40,641 nt of DNA from assembly GCA_028287345.1 (NCBI GenBank), contig JAQBPV010000100.1, positions 1-40,641 of the forward strand, given 5' to 3'. The notes below the pieces were generated by a model that worked only from the letters and a program-made list of their open reading frames with translations, was not told the origin of the DNA and searched no databases. Shown here piece after piece: positions 7,994 to 16,179 of the stretch (positions within the stretch are counted from its first letter, which is position 1; every line of letters starts with the position of its first letter). The position numbers and the translations under genes were made by a program. The stretch comes from Gemmatimonadota bacterium. Lineage in GTDB: Bacteria; Gemmatimonadota; Gemmatimonadetes; Gemmatimonadales; Gemmatimonadaceae.

Positions 7994-8488
7994 ATGATTC
8001 ACGACAAGACGATCACGCGGCGCGCCTGGTGTGCGTCCATACTGAAGACGCTCGCTGCCGGCGGCGCCGTTACCGCGTTGCTGCCATCGCTCGCGAGCGC
8101 TGATGCGGCTCCAATCGCGGTGACGGTCTACAAGGATCCAAACTGCGGGTGCTGCAAGAAGTGGGTATCGCACCTGAGCGCGAATGGGTTCGCACCTGTC
8201 GCGAAGGACCGCACCGACATGGATGCGCTCAAGGACAGCCTCGGAATTCCAGTCGCGCTGCGTTCGTGTCATACCGCGGTCGTCGGAAAGCTGCTCATCG
8301 AGGGTCACGTCCCCGCGGCGGATATGAAGCGGCTGATCGCTACGGCGCCGAAGGGCGTGCTCGGACTCGCTGTGCCGGGAATGCCTGGTGGATCACCGGG
8401 CATGGAGATGGGCGGACGCAGCGATCGCTATGACGTGGTCGCATTCAGCGCCGGCGGAAAGACGCACGTGTTCGCCACGCACGGCTGA
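7994..8488 (+). CDS. DUF411 metal-binding protein
   Basis: This 164-residue exported protein belongs to the DUF411 family, often found with copper resistance and suspected to bind copper. ATG 7994 is preceded by AGAGGAG at good spacing, which favours it over GTG 7952. The N-terminus TRRAWCASILKTLAAGG followed by a hydrophobic stretch looks like a Tat signal. The core starts with VYKDPNCGCCKKWV, whose CxCC cysteines are the likely metal ligands. The conserved SCHTAVV, IEGHVPA and GLAVPGMPGGSPGMEM motifs follow. The His and Met residues there may also bind metal. No other copper gene is close, so the in vivo metal is not shown by context. Confidence 0.9.
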   Translation: MIHDKTITRRAWCASILKTLAAGGAVTALLPSLASADAAPIAVTVYKDPNCGCCKKWVSHLSANGFAPVAKDRTDMDALKDSLGIPVALRSCHTAVVGKLLIEGHVPAADMKRLIATAPKGVLGLAVPGMPGGSPGMEMGGRSDRYDVVAFSAGGKTHVFATHG

Positions 8489-8497
8489 TCCGCCGTC

Positions 8498-9253
8498 ATG
8501 CGGGATGGTAGTGCGGCGCTGCGCCGAGCGATGGCTACGCTCGCGTTGACATTCACCATCCTGCCGGCGAGCGCGTCATCGCAGTCGATGAACGTGCGAC
8601 CGTTCAACGTGGGCGAGGAGCTCACGTACCGAGTGAAGTTCGGCAAGATTCCGGTGGGAACGGCGCGAATGCACGTCGCAGGCGTCGAAGAGATTCGTGG
8701 TCATCCGACCTTTCACCTCGTCTTCACGATCGACGGAGGGCTGCCATTCTTCCGCGTTCACGATCGATACGACAGCTGGATCGACACATTGACGCTTGCA
8801 TCGCGGCGTCATGTGCAAGAGATTCGCGAAGGCGGATACAAGCGAAATCGACGCTACGAGATTTTTCCGGAAGAGCGTAGCTTTCGCGAGAACGATGATA
8901 CAACGCTGAAAGCGAGTGTAGATTCACCGTTGGACGAAGGGTCGTTCATCTACTTCATCAGAACGGTGCGCGTCCCTGTCGGGCAGACGCGCGAGTTTCA
9001 ACAGTACTTCAAGCCCGATCGGAACCCGGTAGTCATCCGGGCACTCCGGCGCGACACGGTCGAGGTGCCGTCCGGGCGGTACCCGACCGTCGTCGTGCGT
9101 CCGTCGATTCGAGCGAATGGAATTTTTGCCGAAGACGGACAGGCGGAGCTCTGGATCAGCGACGATGCGAAGCGCATGCTCATTCGCATGGAGTCGAAGT
9201 TCGCCGGCTTCTCCCTCTCCCTCACGCTCACCGACGTAAAACTCGGCACCTAG
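8498..9253 (+). CDS. DUF3108 domain secreted protein
   Basis: This 251-residue protein has an N-terminal signal peptide (about 1-29, cleaved near ASASSQS) and a DUF3108 domain. It opens with FNVGEELTYRVKFGKIPVG, the characteristic start of the family, and ends with LSLTLTDVKLG. DUF3108 proteins are periplasmic all-beta proteins of unknown role. The start at ATG 8498 lies ten bases after the DUF411 stop, so the two may be cotranscribed; ATG 8531 is an alternative with a shorter signal peptide. Its stop codon lies inside the loop of a terminator hairpin shared with argH. Confidence 0.85.
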   Translation: MRDGSAALRRAMATLALTFTILPASASSQSMNVRPFNVGEELTYRVKFGKIPVGTARMHVAGVEEIRGHPTFHLVFTIDGGLPFFRVHDRYDSWIDTLTLASRRHVQEIREGGYKRNRRYEIFPEERSFRENDDTTLKASVDSPLDEGSFIYFIRTVRVPVGQTREFQQYFKPDRNPVVIRALRRDTVEVPSGRYPTVVVRPSIRANGIFAEDGQAELWISDDAKRMLIRMESKFAGFSLSLTLTDVKLGT

Positions 9254-9264
9254 TGGTGCCGAGT
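9241..9264. terminator. Bidirectional terminator spanning a stop codon
   Basis: The arms ACTCGGCACC (9241-9250) and GGTGCCGAGT (9255-9264) pair perfectly around the loop TAGT, which contains the TAG stop of the DUF3108 gene. On the minus strand the stem is followed by TTTT, so it serves argH, whose stop is at 9272, as an intrinsic terminator. The last codons of the DUF3108 gene form one arm. Confidence 0.75.
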
Positions 9265-9271
9265 GCGACTT

Positions 9272-10705
9272 CTACACAGCGGCGTTGCTCGAGCGAGGTG
9301 TCGGCGGAGGAAGCAGGACGACACGCGCCGCCTCGATCTGCGCACGGACCGCAACGGGACCCGTGCCTCCCTCCACTTCGCGATGCGCTACGGACTGCGC
9401 GGGACTCAACGCATCCGAGACATCCGCTGCGAAGAGCCGATGCGCAGCCGTGAACGATGCAAAGGGTAGCGACTGCATTTCCACGCCGGTCGATTCGCTC
9501 TCGCGCACCAACTTGCCGACCGCGCCATGCGCCTCGCGGAACGTGGCGCCCTTTCGCACGAGATAGTCGGCGAGGTCCGTTGCCATCATCGTGCTCGAGA
9601 GCGCCGACTGCATCCGATCACGCCGGAACGTGCACTCCGCCAGCGCTCCGGCGACGGCCGGCAACACGAGCAACAGCGTATCCGTGGCGTCGAACAGCGT
9701 GCGCTTGTCGTCCTGAAGGTCCTTGTTGTAGCTCGAGGGCAACCCCTTGAGGGTGGCGAGCAGCGACGTGAGATTGCCGAGCATTCGCGCCGCTGAGCCA
9801 CGGGCGAGCTCGAGCGCGTCGGGATTCCGCTTCTGCGGCATCATGCTCGAGCCGCTCGTGTAGCCCTCTCCGAACTGTACGAAACCGAATTCGCTGGAGC
9901 CGTAGATGATCAGGTCTTCAGCGAGACGTGATAGATGCACTCCGATCATCGTCGACGTGAACAACACCTCGGCGATGAAATCACGGTCGCTCACGGCGTC
10001 GATGGAGTTGGGCGAGATGGCGTCGAAGCCGAGCGTGCCCTGGAGCAGCACGCGCGAGATGGGATATGCGCAGCCGGCGACGGCACCGGAACCGAGTGGA
10101 AGGACGGCGGCCGAACGCTGCGCGGCCTTGAGTCGTGCGCGATCGCGCTCGAGTGGCCAGAAGTGCGAGAGCAGCCAGTGCGCAGCGGAAACGGGAATCG
10201 CGCGCTGGAGATGTGTGTACGACGGCATGAGTGCCGTCTCGACGGTGGTGGCCTGATCGAGCAGCGACTGCTGCAGCATACGAACGGCGCTGTCGAGGCG
10301 CTGCGTGGCGTCCATCGTCCACAGACGCGTCGCGGTTGCAACCTGATCGTTGCGGCTGCGGCCCGTGTGCAGTTTCGAGGCAACGTCGCCGATCTCTTCG
10401 TGGAGCAACCGGTCTATCAACGTGTGAACGTCTTCGTCGGACGCCTGGGGCTGCTCACCAGCGTCGAGCCGCGCCGCGACGGCATCGAGCCCGCGCTCGA
10501 GTTCCTTGCTTTCGTCGAGTGTGAGGACATTTGCGCCCCACAGCGCGACGGCCCACGCCTTCGAAAGACGGATGTCGTACGGCCACAGGCGGAAGTCGAT
10601 GCCGATGGAGTTATTCAATGCGTCGAAGGCGGCTGTGGGGCCAGTGCCGAAGCGCCCGCCCCACAGCTTGTGCGATTTCTTCACTTCCACCGCCGGCGTG
10701 ATCAC
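9272..10705 (-). CDS. argH: Argininosuccinate lyase
   Basis: This 477-residue cytoplasmic enzyme cleaves argininosuccinate to arginine and fumarate, the last step of arginine synthesis. It starts with KLWGGRF near residue 13 and carries the fumarase-superfamily signature GSSMMPQKRNPD, with the catalytic serine loop. HTGRSRNDQV and LHTGR match ArgH substrate-binding motifs. The open frame extends further upstream inside argG, but those residues are an Arg/Ser-rich shadow. GTG 10705, one base after the argG stop, is the most likely start, with GTG 10714 as an alternative. It is cotranscribed with argG and ends at the hairpin at 9241-9264. Confidence 0.95.
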   Translation of the reverse strand: MITPAVEVKKSHKLWGGRFGTGPTAAFDALNNSIGIDFRLWPYDIRLSKAWAVALWGANVLTLDESKELERGLDAVAARLDAGEQPQASDEDVHTLIDRLLHEEIGDVASKLHTGRSRNDQVATATRLWTMDATQRLDSAVRMLQQSLLDQATTVETALMPSYTHLQRAIPVSAAHWLLSHFWPLERDRARLKAAQRSAAVLPLGSGAVAGCAYPISRVLLQGTLGFDAISPNSIDAVSDRDFIAEVLFTSTMIGVHLSRLAEDLIIYGSSEFGFVQFGEGYTSGSSMMPQKRNPDALELARGSAARMLGNLTSLLATLKGLPSSYNKDLQDDKRTLFDATDTLLLVLPAVAGALAECTFRRDRMQSALSSTMMATDLADYLVRKGATFREAHGAVGKLVRESESTGVEMQSLPFASFTAAHRLFAADVSDALSPAQSVAHREVEGGTGPVAVRAQIEAARVVLLPPPTPRSSNAAV

Positions 10706-10706
10706 G

Positions 10707-11978
10707 TCAGACACCAGCCAGCTCGGCAACCGGCGTCGGCTCGACAGCCGGCGCTTCCTCGGCTGCCTTCGCCGCGGCGAGCTCCTGATCCTTGATTGCA
10801 CGCACGCGTGCCGGCAACGCGAACAGGCGGATGAAGCCCGCCGCATCGCTCTGCTGATAGACGTCGTCCTCACCAAAGGTGACGAAGCGCTCGTCGTACA
10901 GTGCGTTGTCGCTGAAGCGGCCGACGACCTGAAGCCCGCCCTTGTAGAGACGCAGCGTGACGGTGCCGGTGATGCGCTCCTGCGTGACGTTCACGAACGC
11001 GTCGTATGCCTCGCGCTCGGTGGTCCACCAGCGGCCCTCGTAGACGAGATCGGCGTAACGCGGCGCGATGAGGTCCTTGGCTGCGAGCGTCTTGCGATCG
11101 AGCACGAGCTGCTCGAGCTCGGAGTGTGCGGCATAGAGCAGCGTTCCACCCGGCGTCTCGTACACGCCGCGTGACTTCATGCCGACCATGCGATCCTCGA
11201 CGAGGTCGATGCGGCCGACGCCGTGCTTGCCACCGATCGCGTTGAGCTTCGAAACGAGCGCGAACGGTCCGAGCTTCTCGCCGTTTACCGACATCGGAGT
11301 TCCGTTCTCGAAGCCGATGACAACGTCCTCTGCGACATCAGGCGCCTGCGACGGCTCCGTCGTCAGCATGAACATGTCCGGCTTCGGCGCGGAGTTCGGA
11401 TCCTCGAGGTTGCCGCCCTCGTGGGAGAGATGCCAAAGATTGGCATCTCTCGAATAGATCTTCTCTTTCGTCGCAGCGATGGGGATTCCCTTCGCGGTCG
11501 CGTAGTCGATGGCGTCTTCGCGGCTGCGAATGTCCCACTCGCGCCACGGCGCGATGACGGGCAACTCCGGTGCGAGCGTGGCGAAAGTCATTTCGAAACG
11601 GACCTGATCATTGCCCTTGCCGGTGCACCCGTGCGCGAGCGCATCGGCGCCCACGCGGTGCGCGACTTCGACCTGACGCTTCGCAATGAGCGGACGCGCC
11701 ATGGCGGTGCCGAGCAGATACTTGCGGTTATAGACGGCGCCGGCGCGGAGCGTCGGGAAGATGAAGTCGCGGACGAACTCCTCGCGGAGGTCTTCGACGT
11801 AGCACTCCTCGGCACCCGAAGCCAACGCCTTTTCACGCACGCCGCGCAGCTCGTCGGCACCCTGCCCGATGTCAGCCGCGACGCAGATCACGCGCGCGTC
11901 ATAGTGCTCGCGCAGCCAAGGAACGATGATCGAGGTGTCGAGTCCGCCCGAGTAGGCGAGAACAATGGTGCGGGGCAT
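10707..11978 (-). CDS. argG: Argininosuccinate synthase
   Basis: This 423-residue enzyme joins citrulline and aspartate, using ATP, to form argininosuccinate. The N-type ATP pyrophosphatase loop AYSGGLDTS is at residues 8-16, followed by [10 protein letters not shown]. The citrulline/aspartate-binding motif [13 protein letters not shown] is near residue 120. A short Ala/Glu-rich tail ([23 protein letters not shown]) extends beyond the usual C-terminus. The ATG at 11978 is preceded by AGGAG at six bases on the minus strand. The gene leads an argG-argH operon, and the upstream region holds ARG-box-like palindromes, so control by the neighbouring ArgR is expected. Confidence 0.97.
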   Translation of the reverse strand: MPRTIVLAYSGGLDTSIIVPWLREHYDARVICVAADIGQGADELRGVREKALASGAEECYVEDLREEFVRDFIFPTLRAGAVYNRKYLLGTAMARPLIAKRQVEVAHRVGADALAHGCTGKGNDQVRFEMTFATLAPELPVIAPWREWDIRSREDAIDYATAKGIPIAATKEKIYSRDANLWHLSHEGGNLEDPNSAPKPDMFMLTTEPSQAPDVAEDVVIGFENGTPMSVNGEKLGPFALVSKLNAIGGKHGVGRIDLVEDRMVGMKSRGVYETPGGTLLYAAHSELEQLVLDRKTLAAKDLIAPRYADLVYEGRWWTTEREAYDAFVNVTQERITGTVTLRLYKGGLQVVGRFSDNALYDERFVTFGEDDVYQQSDAAGFIRLFALPARVRAIKDQELAAAKAAEEAPAVEPTPVAELAGV

Positions 11979-11986
11979 GGACGCTC

Positions 11987-12026
11987 CTGAATAAGATTAT
12001 GCAGAACTCCTGCATATTTACACAGA
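11987..12026 (-). promoter_or_regulatory. ARG-box-like operator region upstream of argG
   Basis: The region holds TGAATA (11988-11993), TATGCA (11998-12003) and TGCATA (12011-12016). They form the palindromes TATGCAG/CTGCATA with a five-base gap and TGCATA-TT-TACACA, the latter in the register of a classic 18-bp ARG box. It begins nine bases before the argG ATG and overlaps its ribosome-binding region. ArgR is encoded next door. Confidence 0.6.
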
Positions 12027-12078
12027 ACGCATACCCTAGTCAACCCTTTGGGATCCGTGCCATAGAGAGAGGTAGCGG

Positions 12079-12540
12079 CTAGACTTCTCCAGCCAGCTCG
12101 AGCAATCGCTGCGTCAGCTGGACGCGCGCTTCGGCGGACTTGGTGACGATGAGGATCGTGTCGTCGCCGGCGATGGTGCCGAGCACCTCGTCGAACTCCT
12201 CCTGGTCGATCGCTTCGGCGATAGGCTGCGCCCCGCTCCGCACGGTGTGGAGGACGATGAGCTCCCCGACGCCACTGATCCTGGAGAACAGCTGAGGTAA
12301 GAGATTGGCCAGTAGCGGGTTGTCGTCATCCTCCGCAAGCGAACCCGGCAGCATATACCGCACGCCTTCCTCGGCCGATACACGTGCGAGCCCGATGTCG
12401 TGCACGTCGCGGGAAAGGGTCGCCTGAGTGACGTCCATTCCACGCGCTAGAAGCAGCTGTCGGAGCTCCTCCTGACTCGCCACGACATGCGCCGAAACCA
12501 GGTCACGAATGGCAGATTGGCGCGCTTGCTTCTTGGTCAT
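12079..12540 (-). CDS. argR: Arginine repressor
   Basis: This 153-residue ArgR/AhrC-type regulator has an N-terminal winged helix (about 1-70) with SQEELRQLLLARGMDVTQATLSRDVHDIGLARV-like content. Its recognition segment VTQATLSRD is characteristic. The C-terminal domain forms the arginine-binding hexamer (VLHTVRSGAQPIAEAID and GTIAGDDTILIV). ATG 12540 is chosen because GGAGG lies at ideal spacing before it; the frame extends to 12618 only as a shadow. It is divergent from argC and upstream of argG in the same direction. It probably represses both arms of the cluster through the palindromes at 11987-12026 and 12612-12629. Confidence 0.95.
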   Translation of the reverse strand: MTKKQARQSAIRDLVSAHVVASQEELRQLLLARGMDVTQATLSRDVHDIGLARVSAEEGVRYMLPGSLAEDDDNPLLANLLPQLFSRISGVGELIVLHTVRSGAQPIAEAIDQEEFDEVLGTIAGDDTILIVTKSAEARVQLTQRLLELAGEV

Positions 12541-12611
12541 CAGACCTCCGGTGGGTTGGCCCAGTGTACACCCAAAGCCTCCGAGCGGGAAGCGGGGATT
12601 GACCACAGTCA

Positions 12612-12629
12612 AATGCATGATTATGCATT
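12612..12629. promoter_or_regulatory. ARG box at the argC start
   Basis: AATGCATGATTATGCATT is a near-perfect 18-bp palindrome in the same register as the E. coli ARG-box consensus, with TGCATn4ATGCA half-sites. It overlaps the first possible argC start codons (ATG 12617 and ATG 12623) and lies within the argR-argC intergenic region. Bound ArgR would block transcription or initiation of argC. Confidence 0.75.
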
Positions 12630-13609
12630 ATAGTGTGAATAGAATTCCTGTCGGCGTCTTGGGCGCCAGCGGCTACGCCGGTCGCGAGCTGTGTGCGCTC
12701 ATTGCACAGCACCCGCGCTTTTCGCTCGCCTTCGCCACGGCGAACGAACAGCGTGGGCAGACCGTGCGCCTCGGTCGGCAGGACGTCACGTTCACCGCGA
12801 CGGACGACGCACCGCTCGGCAATGTCGGGCTCGTGTTCGCCGCGCTGCCGCACGGTGCGTCGCTGCCATGGGTGGAGCGCGCGCGTCGCGCGGGCGCGCG
12901 CGTGGTCGACCTGTCGAGCGACCTGCGGCCCGGAAACGCCGCGGACCTGCTTGGCGCCATTTATGGGATGCCGGAACTCGGCGCGGAGACCCGGGCAGCG
13001 ATCAAGATCGCTGAGATCGTCGCGAATCCGGGATGCTATCCAACGTCCATTTTGCTGGCGCTCAAGCCACTCGTGGATGCAGGACTCGTCGCGCCGGGCG
13101 CGACCATCGTGGCGAATTCGGCGAGTGGCGTGAGCGGCGCAGGCAATTCGCCGAAGCGCGAGCTGTTGTTCGCCGAAGTCGCGGACGACTATCGGGCGTA
13201 TGGCGTAGGCAACAGCCATCGCCACCTGAAGGAGATGACGGCCACGATCGTCACGCTTGGTGGCGACGCGGAGTTGGTGTTCACACCGCATCTGCTGCCG
13301 GTAGCACGCGGGATTCTGTCGACGATCACCGTGCCGCTCGTCGCGCCGCTCGCCGATGCACTCGAGCCGTTTCGCGACGCCTACGCGAACGAGCCGTTCA
13401 TCGAGGTCGTGAGCGAACAGCCGACGCTCAGCGATGTCGTGCGCCGGAATGTCGTCCGCATGACCGCGACGATGATCGCCGGCCTGCGCGCGCCGACGCT
13501 GCTGGTGACGTCGGCGATCGATAATCTCGTGAAGGGCGCAGCTGGCCAGGCACTCCAGAATGCGAACATCATGTTCGACATCGACGAAGCGCTTGGGTTG
13601 CCGGCATGA
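12617..13609 (+). CDS. argC: N-acetyl-gamma-glutamyl-phosphate reductase
   Basis: This enzyme of about 330 residues reduces N-acetylglutamyl phosphate to the semialdehyde with NADPH. The nucleotide-binding motif is GASGYAGREL near residue 16 and the active-site cysteine is in NPGCYPTSILLALKPL. The conserved HRHLKEM supplies the catalytic histidine. ATG 12617, ATG 12623 and GTG 12635 are all possible starts; none has a ribosome-binding site, and the first two sit inside the ARG box, so the message may be leaderless. The stop overlaps the argB start (ATGA), so the genes are coupled. The frame before 12617 is an antisense shadow of argR. Confidence 0.95.
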   Translation: MIMHYSVNRIPVGVLGASGYAGRELCALIAQHPRFSLAFATANEQRGQTVRLGRQDVTFTATDDAPLGNVGLVFAALPHGASLPWVERARRAGARVVDLSSDLRPGNAADLLGAIYGMPELGAETRAAIKIAEIVANPGCYPTSILLALKPLVDAGLVAPGATIVANSASGVSGAGNSPKRELLFAEVADDYRAYGVGNSHRHLKEMTATIVTLGGDAELVFTPHLLPVARGILSTITVPLVAPLADALEPFRDAYANEPFIEVVSEQPTLSDVVRRNVVRMTATMIAGLRAPTLLVTSAIDNLVKGAAGQALQNANIMFDIDEALGLPA

Positions 13610-14379
13610 CGCGTGTGATCAAGGTGGGCGGACGTCCGCAGTCGGATCCGGCGCTCATCAAGGCGCTCGCTGCGGCGCATCGCGCGAATGCAGCGCAGGA
13701 TGGACTTGTCGTCGTGCACGGCGGCGGCGACGAGGTCTCGACGCTGCAGCGGCTCTATGGTGTTGTCGCGGAGTTCAAGGGCGGGCGTCGTGTCACGAAC
13801 CAGGCCGACCTCGCCATCATTCGCATGGCGCTTTCCGGCTCAGCGAACAAGCGGCTCGTTAGCGCACTAGTGTCCGAGCAGGTGCCGGCGATCGGTCTAT
13901 CGGGCGAGGACGCCGGCCTGCTCGTCGCGACGCCACTGGATTTCGCACGATTCGGATTCGTCGGCGTGCCATTCGTCGTGAACCAGGCGCTCCTCACACA
14001 CTTGCTCGCTGGGTCCTACATGCCGGTGATCTCACCAGTGAGCCGTGGCGCGGATCCGCGATTGGGTGAAACGCTGAATGTGAATGGCGACGACGCAGCC
14101 GGGGCGATCGCTGTCGCGCTCAAGGCGACCGATCTCCTCTTCGTCTCCGACGTCGAGGGCGTGATGAAAGATGGCGCGGCCATCTCGATGCTCTCGCCGG
14201 AAGACGCTCAGCAACTCATCGATGATGGCACGGCACAGGGTGGCATGAGTGCCAAGCTCCAGGCGGCACTGAAGGCACTCGAAGGTGGAGTCGAGCGAGT
14301 CCGCATCTCTGACATTGCCGCGATCGAGCAACTCGATCGTGGAACCGTTTTGACACGAGTGGGGAGTGTATGCGCATGA
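13606..14379 (+). CDS. argB: Acetylglutamate kinase
   Basis: This 257-residue amino-acid-kinase-fold enzyme phosphorylates N-acetylglutamate. Recognisable parts are KVGG near residue 6, VVVHGGGDEV for substrate and phosphate binding, GGRRVTN, GLSGEDAGLL, FGFVGVPFVVN, NVNGDDAAGAIAVALKATDLLFVSDVEGV and GGMSAKLQAAL. It is at the short end for ArgB and lacks the N-terminal helix used by arginine-inhibited hexameric forms, which suggests an arginine-insensitive enzyme (inference). LysZ of the LysW route is a related alternative, but the argG, argH and argR neighbours favour arginine. ATGA overlaps link it to argC before and argD after. Confidence 0.92.
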   Translation: MTRVIKVGGRPQSDPALIKALAAAHRANAAQDGLVVVHGGGDEVSTLQRLYGVVAEFKGGRRVTNQADLAIIRMALSGSANKRLVSALVSEQVPAIGLSGEDAGLLVATPLDFARFGFVGVPFVVNQALLTHLLAGSYMPVISPVSRGADPRLGETLNVNGDDAAGAIAVALKATDLLFVSDVEGVMKDGAAISMLSPEDAQQLIDDGTAQGGMSAKLQAALKALEGGVERVRISDIAAIEQLDRGTVLTRVGSVCA

Positions 14380-15608
14380 CCGCACCAACCGCCAATTCGA
14401 TGACCCCAGCCACCACGCACGAAGCGCAGCCCGCCAGCGCCGGTCTCCCGCCGGCGATGATGAGCCCCATCCTCGGCACGTACAAGCGCGCACCGGTGGA
14501 GTTCGTGCGTGGCAGCGGTGTCTATCTCTACGACGCCGAGGGGAAGGCATACCTCGACTTCGTGGCTGGCATCGCGGTGAATGCGCTCGGCTATGATGAC
14601 GCCGGTCTCAAGGCGGCGATGCACGCGGCCGCGGAGGGACTGATTCATACGTCGAACCTCTACAGTACATCGCCGGGCGAGCAGCTCGCCGCGGCGCTCG
14701 TCGCGAAGTCGTTCGCCGACCGTGTCTTCTTCTGCAACTCGGGTGCAGAGGCCAACGAAGGCGCCTTCAAGTTCGCGCGCCGTTGGGCGCGTACGCAGGG
14801 CGATGTAAAGCATGAGATCATCGCACTGCGCGGGGCATTTCATGGCCGTCTGTTCGCGACGCTCGCCGCGACGGACCGCCCGTCGTATCGCCTGCCGTTC
14901 CGTCCACTCACGCCCGGCGTGTCGATCTTCGAGCGCGACCTGCGCGAGCTCGACGCGGCGCTGAGCGAGGACACCGTTGCGGCGTTGATCGTCGAGCCCG
15001 TGCAGGGTGAAGGCGGCGTGCGCGTGCTCGACGCGGGCTTCCTCCGTGAGCTGCGTGCGATCACGAAGGCGCGCAAGATTGCCCTCATCCTCGACGAGAT
15101 TCAGTGCGGACTTGGCCGTACGGGAACATTGTTCGCCTACGAGCAGGCCGGCATCGAGCCAGACATGGTCACGCTTGCGAAGCCAATTGCAGGCGGCCTG
15201 CCGATGGGCGCAATCCTCATGACGGAGGAGATCGCTTCTGCGGTGAAGCCTGGCGATCACGGCACGACATTCGGCGGCGGTCCGTTCGTGGCCTCGGTCG
15301 CGATGCATGTCTTCGAGCGGCTTTCCGATCCGAAGCTCCTCGAGCACGTCCGCACCACCGGTGCGTGGTTCGGTAAGCAACTCAACGACATCGCGCACCG
15401 CACCAGCCGCATCCGTCAGGTTCGCGGTGCAGGCTTGATGTGGGGCATCGATGTCATGGGCACATCGGCGCACGTCGTCAGCGAAGCGTTGAGCCGTGGG
15501 CTGCTCGTGTGCTCAGCGGGCGACTACACCGTTCGCCTGCTGCCACCGCTCGTGTCCACGCAGGACGAGCTCCTGCGCGGGCTGCAGATCCTCGAGGAAG
15601 TTCTCTGA
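14370..15608 (+). CDS. argD: Acetylornithine aminotransferase
   Basis: This 412-residue class III PLP-dependent aminotransferase makes N-acetylornithine from the semialdehyde and glutamate. FCNSGAEANEGAFKFAR binds PLP phosphate, LILDEIQCGLGRTG contains the PLP-binding Asp, and TLAKPIAGGLPMGA contains the Schiff-base lysine. GTTFGGGPFVAS follows as expected. Two start codons are close together: ATG 14370, and ATG 14376 in an ATGA overlap with the argB stop at better spacing from GGGAG. The first 20 residues are a poorly conserved Ala/Thr/Pro-rich extension. It belongs to the argC-argB-argD-acetyltransferase operon. Confidence 0.94.
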   Translation: MRMTAPTANSMTPATTHEAQPASAGLPPAMMSPILGTYKRAPVEFVRGSGVYLYDAEGKAYLDFVAGIAVNALGYDDAGLKAAMHAAAEGLIHTSNLYSTSPGEQLAAALVAKSFADRVFFCNSGAEANEGAFKFARRWARTQGDVKHEIIALRGAFHGRLFATLAATDRPSYRLPFRPLTPGVSIFERDLRELDAALSEDTVAALIVEPVQGEGGVRVLDAGFLRELRAITKARKIALILDEIQCGLGRTGTLFAYEQAGIEPDMVTLAKPIAGGLPMGAILMTEEIASAVKPGDHGTTFGGGPFVASVAMHVFERLSDPKLLEHVRTTGAWFGKQLNDIAHRTSRIRQVRGAGLMWGIDVMGTSAHVVSEALSRGLLVCSAGDYTVRLLPPLVSTQDELLRGLQILEEVL

Positions 15609-16102
15609 TGGCACCTGACCTGTTCGTACGACGGGCCCGTCCGCAGGATGCCGCGGCGATCTCGCGTCTGAACAATCACTACGCCAACGAAGGACAGATG
15701 CTGCGGCGCACGCCGGAGATGATCGGGCTAGCCATCGACGACTACGTCGTGGTGCAGAACAGCGCCGGCGAGCTTCTCGGCTGTGGTGCGCTCAAGGAGT
15801 ATTCGCCGAGTGTGGCTGAGGTCGCGGCGATCGCGGTGTCGAAGGACGCACATGGCAAGGGGCTCGGCCGCGCGATCGTGAGCGCGGTCGAGGAGTTGGC
15901 GCGCAAGCGCGGCATCTACGATGTGTTCGCACTCACGCTGCAGCCGGAATTCTTTTCGGCCATCGGATACCTGCGCGTCGACCGGGCGCGCTATCCAGAG
16001 AAAATTCGTCGCGACTGCCTGGGATGCGCGCGCCGCTTCGCCTGCAACGAGATCTGTTTCGCGAAGAATCTCGTGTTGGAGGATGTCGTCCGCGCGGCGT
16101 GA
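15608..16102 (+). CDS. Short GNAT acetyltransferase, probable N-acetylglutamate synthase
   Basis: This 164-residue GNAT-fold protein probably acetylates glutamate with acetyl-CoA, the first step of the pathway encoded here. The acetyl-CoA loop is AVSKDAHGKGLGRAIV (motif A, near residues 78-93), followed by VFALTLQPEFFSAIGY, which matches short stand-alone ArgA-type enzymes. ATG 15608 overlaps the argD stop as TGATG. A C-terminal tail with four cysteines (DCLGCARRFACNEICF) is notable and may bind a metal or form a redox switch. There is no amino-acid-kinase domain, unlike classical ArgA. The assignment rests on motif plus operon context. Confidence 0.85.
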   Translation: MAPDLFVRRARPQDAAAISRLNNHYANEGQMLRRTPEMIGLAIDDYVVVQNSAGELLGCGALKEYSPSVAEVAAIAVSKDAHGKGLGRAIVSAVEELARKRGIYDVFALTLQPEFFSAIGYLRVDRARYPEKIRRDCLGCARRFACNEICFAKNLVLEDVVRAA

Positions 16103-16179
16103 CGCGCTGAAGTGCAGGGAGTTCGCCACGGTGTAGATTCCCAGCGCCCACCGTGACTCACTCTCTCCGTCCGACATCG

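Noticed and set aside
10706-10876. N-terminal extension of argH into argG
   Set aside because: The residues are Arg/Ser-rich and non-homologous; ArgH homology begins just after GTG 10705.
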